This document shows, in pieces, positions 1 to 5,651 of a stretch of 7,380 bases of DNA. The stretch comes from Oscillibacter sp. CAG:241. Lineage in GTDB: Bacteria; Bacillota; Clostridia; Oscillospirales; Oscillospiraceae. A program made the position numbers and the translations under genes. Position 1 is the first letter of the stretch, and each line of letters starts with the position of its first letter. The DNA lies in contig FR884134.1 of the NCBI GenBank assembly GCA_000435975.1, positions 61,157-68,536 of the forward strand. The letters run 5' to 3'. The notes under the pieces are model-generated. The model was given only the letters and a program-made list of their open reading frames with translations, searched no databases and had not been told where the DNA came from.

Positions 1-951
1 CATCGCGGTGTCCGTCTGCTTGGACAGGGCCACCGGCTGGCGGTACAGCTCGTCCGTAGCCGCCACCTGGCGCATGGAGAAGTTGTTATAAGCCCAGTTG
101 TACAGCTTTGCGGTTTCGGAGAAGCTTTCCACCGTGGCGCCGCTGCCCTTGCAGCCCAGCACCACCGCCACCAGGCGGCGGCCGCTGCGCTTAGCGGTGG
201 ACAGCAGGCAATAGCCGGACTCCTCGGTGGAGCCGGTCTTGATGCCGTCAGCCCCGTCATACTGATAGCCCATGATACGCCAGTTGGAGATCAGCGAGTT
301 GGTGGTATACAGCTCCCGCTCCTCGGACTTGTTGGTGGCGGGGACCACATAGGCGGCCGTACCGCAGATCTTCATGAACGTCTCGTTCTTCATGGCCTCC
401 CGGGTGATCAGATAGATATCCCAGGCGGTGGAATAGTGGTTGGGATCGTGGAGCCCGTTGGGGTTGACGAAGTGGGTGCCGGTGCAGCCCAGCTCCTGGG
501 CCCGCTGATTCATCAGGGCCACAAAGGCATCCTGAGACCCGGACACCGTCTCCGCCAGGATGCAGGCCGCCTCGTTGGCGGACACCAGCATCATGCAGTA
601 CAGCAGCTGCTCCACCGTCAGCACCTCGCCCTCCTTGATGTCGGCAGAGCTGCCGGTGGGATCCATATCGTTGACCAGGGACGGCGCAGTGACCGGCTGA
701 TCCAGGGTCAGGACCCCCTGGTCCACGGCCTCCAGAGTCAGCAGAGCCGTCATGACCTTGGTAATGCTGGCGGGATACTCGGTGTCCTTCTCGTTGAGGC
801 CGTACAGCATCCGCCCGGACTCGTAGTCCATCAGCAGCGCCGCCTTGGCGTTTACCTGAGGCATCTCCACGGCAGAAGCCTGGGGCACGCAAAACAGGCC
901 CGTCAGCAGAAGCGTCAGCAAAAAAACAGATAAAAACCGGCGAATTTTCAT
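1..951 (-). CDS. D-alanyl-D-alanine carboxypeptidase (PBP5/DacF-like, peptidase S11), C-terminus cut by window edge
   Basis: This enzyme removes the terminal D-alanine from peptidoglycan pentapeptides outside the membrane, limiting cross-linking. The visible 317 codons hold all three active-site motifs of the S11 penicillin-binding fold: SxxK as S62-I-T-K65, SxN as S124-A-N126, and K238-T-G240. The N-terminus is a signal peptide: basic residues R4-R5, a hydrophobic run at about 6-22, and a plausible signal peptidase I site after A25-S-A27. The frame is open to base 1, so the C-terminal beta domain and any amphipathic anchor lie outside the window. I chose the ATG at 949-951 because GGAG at 961-964 sits 9 nt upstream. 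An in-frame ATG at 964-966 would add five residues (MEKKK) and is possible. The gene is divergent from the ComEA-like operon and has its own promoter at 1027-1055. Several paralogues (dacA, dacB, dacF) share this architecture, and I cannot tell vegetative from sporulation types. The family call is very secure. Confidence 0.95.
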   Translation of the reverse strand, partial: MKIRRFLSVFLLTLLLTGLFCVPQASAVEMPQVNAKAALLMDYESGRMLYGLNEKDTEYPASITKVMTALLTLEAVDQGVLTLDQPVTAPSLVNDMDPTGSSADIKEGEVLTVEQLLYCMMLVSANEAACILAETVSGSQDAFVALMNQRAQELGCTGTHFVNPNGLHDPNHYSTAWDIYLITREAMKNETFMKICGTAAYVVPATNKSEERELYTTNSLISNWRIMGYQYDGADGIKTGSTEESGYCLLSTAKRSGRRLVAVVLGCKGSGATVESFSETAKLYNWAYNNFSMRQVAATDELYRQPVALSKQTDTAM

Positions 952-969
952 TTTCTTTTTCTCCATCTA

Positions 970-978
970 TGCTATAAT
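970..978 (+). promoter_or_regulatory. Putative extended -10 promoter for the ComEA-like/two-component operon
   Basis: The plus strand carries TGCTATAAT, a consensus extended -10 element (TGnTATAAT). At the right spacing upstream there is only a weak -35 (TTTTCT at 951-956, 16-nt spacer), which an extended -10 can tolerate. The predicted start is near 985, about 80 nt before the ATG at 1067. A weaker alternative is TATAAG at 1029-1034, also without a good -35 box. Confidence 0.5.
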
Positions 979-1026
979 GGTGGTGGGAATCAGGTCAGCG
1001 TGCCCGTTCCCTGCTTATTACCTTTC

Positions 1027-1055
1027 ATTATAAGCAAAATCCAACAGGGAGTCAA
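1027..1055 (-). promoter_or_regulatory. Sigma-A-type promoter for the D,D-carboxypeptidase gene
   Basis: On the minus strand a -35 box TTGACT (1055-1050) is followed by an exact 17-nt spacer and a perfect -10 box TATAAT (1032-1027). The predicted transcription start is near 1020, giving a leader of about 70 nt before the ATG at 951. The -35 box overlaps the best ribosome binding site candidate of the divergent ComEA-like gene (AGGGAG, 1046-1051). The boxes are read directly from the sequence; activity is inferred. Confidence 0.8.
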
Positions 1056-1066
1056 CAACAGAGCCT

Positions 1067-1426
1067 ATGGGAAAAGTTACAAAAACGGAAATATTTTTGC
1101 TGGTCCTGACGCTGCTGTTCGCGGCCCTGTCGGCGGCCCTGTTTTTCACCGGCCGCCCCCAGTCGGAGGGCTACACCGTCACCGCTCAGCGCGGCGACGA
1201 CAGCCCCCGCCAGCCGGAGTCCTGCCCCCTGAACATCAACACCGCCACCGCCGGCCAGCTGGAGACTCTGGACGGCATCGGCCAGGTGCTGGCTCAGCGT
1301 ATCGTGGACTACCGCAATGCCAACGGCCCCTTTGCCTCCGTGGATGATCTGCTGGAGGTCAATGGCATAGGCCCCGGCATTTTAGAGACCATCCGCCCCC
1401 AGATCACCACAGAGGAGGAACCATGA
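1067..1426 (+). CDS. ComEA-like helix-hairpin-helix membrane-anchored protein
   Basis: The 119-residue protein has a short basic start (K3, K6), one hydrophobic segment at about residues 9-28, a polar linker at about 30-53, and a ComEA-type tandem helix-hairpin-helix domain at about 54-113. The domain opens with L-N-I-N-T-A, and its two hairpins are G70-I-G72 and G100-I-G102. ComEA is the DNA receptor of the competence machinery, with the HhH unit outside the membrane binding double-stranded DNA. B. subtilis ComEA is about 200 residues with a longer extracellular region, so this protein is a short form consisting of anchor plus HhH. No other competence gene is visible here, so a role in DNA uptake is inferred, not shown. 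The start is the only ATG giving the membrane segment. Its ribosome binding site is poor: AGGGAG at 1046-1051 is 15 nt away. The stop overlaps the next gene's start (ATGA, 1423-1426). Confidence 0.85.
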   Translation: MGKVTKTEIFLLVLTLLFAALSAALFFTGRPQSEGYTVTAQRGDDSPRQPESCPLNINTATAGQLETLDGIGQVLAQRIVDYRNANGPFASVDDLLEVNGIGPGILETIRPQITTEEEP

Positions 1427-2124
1427 AAATTTTAGTAGTAGACGACGAGCAGCTGCTGGTCAAGGGCATCAAATTCAACCTGGAAAACGAGGGCTACCAG
1501 GTGCTCACCGCCTATGACGGCGCGGCAGCGGTGGAGCTGGCCCGGCGAGAGCCGCTGGATCTGATTATCCTGGACCTGATGATGCCCCAGCTCTCCGGCA
1601 GCGAGGCGTGTATGAAGATCCGGGAGTTTTCCGATGTGCCCATCATCATGCTCACCGCCCGCAGCGAGGATGCGGACAAGCTCATGGGCTTCGCCTGCGG
1701 CGCCGATGACTATGTCACCAAGCCCTTCAACATCCTGGAGCTGAAGGCCCGGATCAAGGCCCTGCTGCGCCGGGCCGGCGGTCCCTCCCGCGCGGGCCGC
1801 AGCCCTGCCCTGCTGACGGTGGGAGACCTGAGCCTGGACACGGAGCAGCGGGTGGCCCTCCGGGACGGCCGCACCATCGACCTGACGGCCAAGGAATACG
1901 ATCTCATCGAGCTGCTGATGAAAAATCCCCGGCGGGTATACAGCCGGGAAAGCCTGATGAACCTGGTGTGGGGTTATTCCTACGCCGGGGACTACCGCAC
2001 GGTGGACGTACACATCCGCCGTCTGCGGGAAAAGCTGGAGAAAAAACCGGCGGAGCCGGAGTACATCATGACAAAGTGGGGAGTTGGTTATTATTTTGCG
2101 GGGGAAAACCAGCCTACAGTTTAA
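1423..2124 (+). CDS. OmpR/PhoB-family response regulator
   Basis: This is the cytoplasmic transcription factor of a two-component system, phosphorylated by the kinase encoded next. Receiver domain residues 1-118 carry the acidic pair D7-D8, phospho-acceptor D51 (in LDLMMP), switch T78 and conserved K100-P101. A variable linker at about 119-128, rich in R, G, S and P, leads to a winged-helix DNA-binding domain at about 130-227, ending in the typical V-D-V-H-I-R-R-L-R-E-K-L recognition helix and W-G-V-G-Y-Y-F wing. At 233 residues it is full length for the family. The ATG at 1423 has a strong ribosome binding site (AGGAGG, 1413-1418) and overlaps the preceding stop by 4 nt. It resembles WalR/PhoP/PhoB regulators, but the sequence does not say which stimulus or regulon it serves. 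No obvious direct-repeat operator was found upstream of the operon. Confidence 0.95.
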   Translation: MKILVVDDEQLLVKGIKFNLENEGYQVLTAYDGAAAVELARREPLDLIILDLMMPQLSGSEACMKIREFSDVPIIMLTARSEDADKLMGFACGADDYVTKPFNILELKARIKALLRRAGGPSRAGRSPALLTVGDLSLDTEQRVALRDGRTIDLTAKEYDLIELLMKNPRRVYSRESLMNLVWGYSYAGDYRTVDVHIRRLREKLEKKPAEPEYIMTKWGVGYYFAGENQPTV

Positions 2125-3514
2125 GTTCGGCATGAGCTATATCCTCATCATCCTGGCGGTGCTGGCCCTTCTGAACACCTATCCGCTGCTGATCTCCCAG
2201 AGTCTGGTGTTCCAGACCAAGGAGACCGCCATGAAGAGCAGCGTCAAGATGGTGGAGTCGGCCCTGTCCGGTCTGCCGGAGCTGACGGAGGAAAATGTGG
2301 GGCAGGCTCTGGCCTCGGTGGAGGAGACCGGCGTGTCCCGCCTGCTGGTAACGGACACTGCCGGGCGCGTCCTGTTTGACAGCCGGGAGGGCGGCAATGC
2401 CCGGGGCATGTATGCCGCGTATACGGAGATCGTCCAGGCCCTGGACGGCAACGATGCCTTTTACTGCCGGTACGACAGCCATGCCTTTCTGAGCCGGGGC
2501 GCATCCCCGGTGGTATACCGCAACCGCATCATCGGCGCGGTATACGCCTATGAATACGACACCCAGCAGGCGGAGCTGCTCCAGAGCTTTCAAACGAACC
2601 TGACGCGTATCTCCCTGTTCATCGGCATCCTGGTGGTAGCCCTCAGCACCCTGCTGTCCCGTGCCTTCACCCGGAAGATCCGGGACCTGCTCCAGGCCAT
2701 CCGCCAGGTCCGGGAGGGAGCTTACAGCCACCGGGCCGTGGTTCGGGGAAACGACGAGATCGCCCAGCTGGCCACGGAGTTCAACAGCCTCACGGGCCGC
2801 CTGCAAACCACGGAAGCGGCCCGGCGCCGCTTTGTATCCGACGCCAGCCACGAGCTGAAAACGCCTCTGGCCGGTATCCGGCTGCTGACGGACTCCATTC
2901 TCCAGACGGAGGATATGAATGCCGATACCATCCGGGAATTCGTGGAGGACATCGGCCGGGAGGCCCAGCGGCTCAGCCGCATCACCGAGGATCTGCTGCG
3001 CCTGACCAGGCTGGACAGCGGCGTTCAGGACGCTGCCTATCCCGTGTCTGTGTCCCGGGTGCTGGAGCGGGTGGTCCGTATGCTGGGGATAGTGGCCCGG
3101 GAAAAGGAGGTCACGCTGACCTACGAGGCCAACGAGGACGCCGTGGTCCGGGCCACGGAGGACGACATCCACCAGATCCTCTATAACCTCATAGAAAACG
3201 GCATCAAATATTCCGGCTCCATGGGCTTTGTTCACACCGCCCTGCATGTCACGGACTCCACCGTGGAGATCCGCGTGGAGGACAACGGCATCGGCATCCC
3301 CGACGAGGACATGGAGCATGTATTCGAGCGGTTCTACCGGGTGGATAAAAACCGGTCCCGGGCCGTAGGCGGTACGGGTCTGGGCCTGAGCATCGTCAGC
3401 GACACGGTCCGCCGCCGGGGCGGTGCCATCCGGGCAGAGCACCGGCAGTCCGGCAGCGGCACGGTGTTCATCGTGGAGCTGCCCCTGGCCCGGCGAGAGG
3501 AGGACGACACATGA
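2096..3514 (+). CDS. Membrane sensor histidine kinase (HAMP, HisKA, HATPase), partner of the upstream regulator
   Basis: This is the sensor kinase of the pair. Numbered from the TTG at 2096 (472 aa), the order is: TM1 about 13-34; an extracytoplasmic sensor about 35-168 with a PAS/Cache-like core (VTD-x-x-G-x-V-L-x-DS near 85-96, then IIGAVY near 145-150); TM2 about 172-190; HAMP about 191-242; HisKA with phospho-acceptor H252 in SHELKTPL; N box around N364; G1 D396-N-G-I-G400; F box F410-E-R-F-Y; and G2 G426-T-G-L-G-L. All catalytic motifs are intact. No ATG lies in the region expected for the true start. TTG at 2096 has GGAG at 2080-2083, 12 nt upstream. TTG at 2084 touches that GGAG and would add four residues. 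ATG at 2132 would leave almost nothing before TM1 and lacks a ribosome binding site. Either TTG start overlaps the regulator's end by 29-41 nt. The gene's own stop overlaps the next start (ATGA). Confidence 0.92.
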   Translation: MRGKTSLQFKFGMSYILIILAVLALLNTYPLLISQSLVFQTKETAMKSSVKMVESALSGLPELTEENVGQALASVEETGVSRLLVTDTAGRVLFDSREGGNARGMYAAYTEIVQALDGNDAFYCRYDSHAFLSRGASPVVYRNRIIGAVYAYEYDTQQAELLQSFQTNLTRISLFIGILVVALSTLLSRAFTRKIRDLLQAIRQVREGAYSHRAVVRGNDEIAQLATEFNSLTGRLQTTEAARRRFVSDASHELKTPLAGIRLLTDSILQTEDMNADTIREFVEDIGREAQRLSRITEDLLRLTRLDSGVQDAAYPVSVSRVLERVVRMLGIVAREKEVTLTYEANEDAVVRATEDDIHQILYNLIENGIKYSGSMGFVHTALHVTDSTVEIRVEDNGIGIPDEDMEHVFERFYRVDKNRSRAVGGTGLGLSIVSDTVRRRGGAIRAEHRQSGSGTVFIVELPLARREEDDT

Positions 3515-4404
3515 AAAAGCGCCTGCTTCTCCTGCTCCTGTGCCTGACGCTGCTGCTTACCGGCTGCGCCGCAGGCAAGGAGCAAATGCCCGTCTTTCGG
3601 ATCTACGGTCTGTCCGACACCCCAGGCAGCGATGCCATCTCCGCCGTCACCGTGGACTGGTCCGGGCAAAAGTCCCTCACCGTGGACCGGCAGGCCCAGG
3701 CCGCCCTGGAGCAGCTGCTGGGCGGCTGCACGGAGCCCGGCTATCGCAGTCCCATTCCCCAGGGAGTCCAGCTGCGCAGCTGCCAGCTTACCGGCGGCAT
3801 GGCCCTGGTGGATTTTTCCCAGGGCTATGAGCAGCTGTCCGGCATCGACCTGACCATGGCGGACTACTGCGTCACTCTGACGCTTTCCCAGCTGCCCGGC
3901 GTGTCCGTGGTGCGCATCACCGTGGAGGGGCAGGAGCTGGCCTATCGCAGTCACAGTCTGCTGCGCTCTCAGGATCTGCTGATGACCAGCGAGGACGACG
4001 TGTCCCGCACCCTGGCCATCCGCCTGTATTTCCCCGCCCAGAGTACCGGACAGCTGACGCCGGAATCCCGCACCCTGACACTCCATGAGGGCGACAGCTC
4101 CGCCGAGGCCATTGTATCCGCCCTGCTGGCCGGTCCCCAGGCCGACGGCCTGTCTCCCCTGCTGCCGGACGGCTTCCAGGTGCTGACCGTCCGCGTAGAG
4201 AGCGGCACCTGCTATCTGAACCTGCCCCGGTCGGACGTTTCCCTGCTGCCGGAGGGCCAGGATGCTCAGGAGCTGCTGGTCCGGGGTATGGTGAACTCCC
4301 TGTGCTCCATCGCCAGCGTGGACCGGGTCCAGCTGCTGCTGGACGGCGAGGTAGCCGCCTCCTTGGGCCAGATAGACATCAGCGGCCCTCTATGTAAGGA
4401 GTAG
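3511..4404 (+). CDS. Lipoprotein with two GerMN domains
   Basis: The 297-residue protein starts with K2-K3-R4, a leucine-rich hydrophobic stretch and a lipobox L16-T-G-C19, so it is predicted to be lipidated on C19 and anchored outside the membrane. Two GerMN-type domains follow: about 40-145 (containing QAALEQLLGG and MALVDFS) and about 168-290 (RLYFP, then E-A-I-V-S-A-L-L-A-G-P, then LLPDGFQVLTV). GerMN is the domain of spore germination/sporulation protein GerM and is also found in lipoproteins encoded next to two-component systems, such as actinobacterial LpqB. Its molecular function is not established; a cell-envelope or peptidoglycan-associated role is the usual assumption. The start has a strong ribosome binding site (GAGAGGAGG, 3495-3503, 7 nt away) and overlaps the kinase stop by 4 nt. 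It is the last gene of the operon, followed by the terminator at 4418-4453. A role as accessory or target of the kinase is inferred from coupling alone. Confidence 0.88.
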   Translation: MKKRLLLLLLCLTLLLTGCAAGKEQMPVFRIYGLSDTPGSDAISAVTVDWSGQKSLTVDRQAQAALEQLLGGCTEPGYRSPIPQGVQLRSCQLTGGMALVDFSQGYEQLSGIDLTMADYCVTLTLSQLPGVSVVRITVEGQELAYRSHSLLRSQDLLMTSEDDVSRTLAIRLYFPAQSTGQLTPESRTLTLHEGDSSAEAIVSALLAGPQADGLSPLLPDGFQVLTVRVESGTCYLNLPRSDVSLLPEGQDAQELLVRGMVNSLCSIASVDRVQLLLDGEVAASLGQIDISGPLCKE

Positions 4405-4417
4405 TCCCGTAATCAGT

Positions 4418-4453
4418 AAAAAAATGTGCCGCCCGCAGGCGGCACATTTTTTT
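4418..4453. terminator. Bidirectional intrinsic terminator between convergent operons
   Basis: A 9-bp GC-rich perfect stem (4425-4433 paired with 4438-4446) closes a 4-nt loop CGCA and is flanked by seven A on the left (4418-4424) and seven T on the right (4447-4453). Read on either strand it is a hairpin followed by a U tract. It lies between the stop of the GerMN gene (4404) and the stop of the minus-strand zinc-ribbon gene (4462), so it can end both transcripts. Confidence 0.95.
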
Positions 4454-4461
4454 CGGCTATT

Positions 4462-4884
4462 TTACTCGTCGTCCTCGCTGTCCTTGGCGTTGGCCAGGTC
4501 GCTGAGGTCAAACTCCAGCTTTTCGCCGCATTTGGGGCAGCGGATCTCACCGCTGTCCAGGGTATCCTCGTCGAAAACGATTTCTTCCTGGCAGATGGGG
4601 CAGGTGGTCTCGAAATAGGACTCATCGTCATCGTAGTCCTCCTCGTCCTCGTCATCCATCTCGTAGAGGGCCTCCTCCACGTCGGACAGATCGTCGCTGA
4701 CGGCATCCAGACCGTCCTCCACGTCGCACAGCTCGTCCTCCAGGTCCACGAACTTCTCAGCCATGTCGTCCAGCACGTCGATGATGGCAGCGATGAGCTT
4801 GCCCTCCTTGGTGTCGGTGTCCAGCGCCAGGCCCTCGGCCAGGCCCTTCAGATAAGCTACCTTCTCAGAAATTTCCATGTTCAT
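4462..4884 (-). CDS. Acidic CD1247-type protein with C-terminal zinc ribbon
   Basis: The protein has up to 140 residues. An N-terminal part (about 1-45) contains EKVAYLKGLAEGL and a helical I-I-D-V-L-D-D-M segment. A long D/E-rich, probably coiled or disordered stretch runs from about 47 to 90. The C-terminal zinc ribbon has C95-x-x-C98 and C116-x-x-C119, and the tail is acidic. The N-terminal pattern matches the clostridial family named after C. difficile CD1247, recalled from memory and not searched; its function is unknown. Four cysteines at that spacing predict one structural Zn ion. Two ATGs compete: 4884, with AGGA about 7 nt upstream, and 4878 (MEISEKV), with GGAG 8 nt upstream. The second is equally or more likely. 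It lies 42 nt downstream of efp in the same direction with no terminator between, so the two are probably co-transcribed. It ends at the shared terminator. Confidence 0.85.
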   Translation of the reverse strand: MNMEISEKVAYLKGLAEGLALDTDTKEGKLIAAIIDVLDDMAEKFVDLEDELCDVEDGLDAVSDDLSDVEEALYEMDDEDEEDYDDDESYFETTCPICQEEIVFDEDTLDSGEIRCPKCGEKLEFDLSDLANAKDSEDDE

Positions 4885-4926
4885 GCTCCTTTCCTGATAT
4901 GGGTGGTGGTGGGAAAACCGCAGTCC

Positions 4927-5493
4927 TTACTTGGCGCGGCCCAGATACTCGCCGGTGCGGGTGTCGATGGTAATCTTGTCGCCAATGTTGATAAACAGGG
5001 GCACCTTCACCTCGGCGCCGGTCTCCACAGTGGCGGGCTTGAGGGTGTTGGTGGCGGTGTTGCCGGCCAGACCGGGCTCCGTCTCGGTGACCTCCAGGTC
5101 CATGAAGTTGGGGCACTCCAGGCCGAACACGCTTCCCTTATAGCTCAGCACCTTGCACACGGTGTTCTCGGTGATGAAGCGGAAGGCGTCGCCCAGCAGA
5201 TCCTTGCCCAGGGGCACCATATCGAAGGTCTCCTGGTCCATGAAGTAATACAGGTCGCCGTCGTTATAGCTATAGGCCATATCCTTGCGCTCCACGAAGG
5301 CTTCCTCGAACTTTGCGGTGGGGTTGAAGGAAGTTTCGGTGACGGCGCCGGTGACGATGTTCTTCATCTTGGTGCGGACGAAGGCCGCGCCCTTACCGGG
5401 CTTCACATGCTGGAACTCGACCACCTGCATGATCTTGCCGTCCATTTCAAAGGTCTTACCGTTCCGGAAATCGCCCGCGGTAATGGTTGCCAT
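4927..5493 (-). CDS. efp: Translation elongation factor P
   Basis: EF-P binds the ribosome between the P and E sites and restores peptide-bond formation at consecutive prolines. The 188-residue product is the normal size. It has the KOW-like domain I (about 1-65) followed by two OB-fold domains (about 66-128 and 129-188). The domain I tip loop reads H29-V-K-P-G-K34-G-A-A, so K34 is the residue modified in other species (beta-lysylation in E. coli K34, 5-aminopentanolation in B. subtilis K32). The modification here cannot be told from this window. The C-terminal signature region is intact (N-I-G-D-K-I-T-I-D-T-R-T-G-E-Y). I chose the ATG at 5491-5493 because GGGAGGA (5501-5507) lies 7 nt upstream and the product begins MATITAGDF as in homologues; a longer frame from 5514 would add seven unconserved residues. 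It has its own promoter (5578-5606) downstream of the M24 peptidase gene. Confidence 0.97.
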   Translation of the reverse strand: MATITAGDFRNGKTFEMDGKIMQVVEFQHVKPGKGAAFVRTKMKNIVTGAVTETSFNPTAKFEEAFVERKDMAYSYNDGDLYYFMDQETFDMVPLGKDLLGDAFRFITENTVCKVLSYKGSVFGLECPNFMDLEVTETEPGLAGNTATNTLKPATVETGAEVKVPLFINIGDKITIDTRTGEYLGRAK

Positions 5494-5577
5494 ATGTGTA
5501 TCCTCCCATGTCATGAGAAAATAATCCTCAACGGGAGTATTTCCTCGTATTCAAAAATTTGCCTATACAGCCCTATT

Positions 5578-5606
5578 ATTTTACACGATAACAGGCGCTA
5601 TTGCAA
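5578..5606 (-). promoter_or_regulatory. Sigma-A-type promoter for efp
   Basis: On the minus strand TTGCAA (5606-5601), a 17-nt spacer and TAAAAT (5583-5578) form a near-consensus promoter, with TG at 5585-5584 directly before the -10. The predicted start is near 5571, leaving an AT-rich leader of about 78 nt before the efp ATG. No convincing terminator lies between the M24 peptidase stop (5652) and this promoter, so efp may also receive read-through. Confidence 0.75.
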
Positions 5607-5651
5607 GAGCTTCCCGGGATTTTTTCCCCGTTTTTCCGAAAAGCCGGCTCT

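Noticed and set aside
257..892. A 211-codon minus-strand open frame inside the carboxypeptidase gene
   Set aside because: It is a shifted frame of the real gene on the same strand; only the frame starting at 951 has a signal peptide and the SxxK, SxN and KTG motifs.
1000..1347. A 115-codon plus-strand frame starting before the ComEA-like gene
   Set aside because: It is the +1-shifted reading of the same region, rich in P, R, G and H, and lacks the HhH motifs found in the 1067 frame.
2114..3442. A 442-codon minus-strand open frame antisense to the histidine kinase
   Set aside because: The plus-strand kinase has every catalytic motif; the antisense frame has no domain and no promoter or ribosome binding site of its own.
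4903..4915. GGTGGTGGTGGG repeat, with a similar GGTGGTGGG at 979-987
   Set aside because: These are short simple-sequence runs in unrelated gaps with no conserved surroundings; chance in GC-rich DNA explains them.
5494..5571. Possible structured regulatory leader or riboswitch upstream of efp
   Set aside because: The leader is short and AT-rich with stems of only about 3 bp and no recognisable riboswitch or T-box element.
5610..5651. Possible terminator after the M24 peptidase gene
   Set aside because: Only short imperfect pairings (CCGG/CGG, GGG/CCC around A-rich loops) are present and no U tract follows on the minus strand, so a functional terminator cannot be supported.
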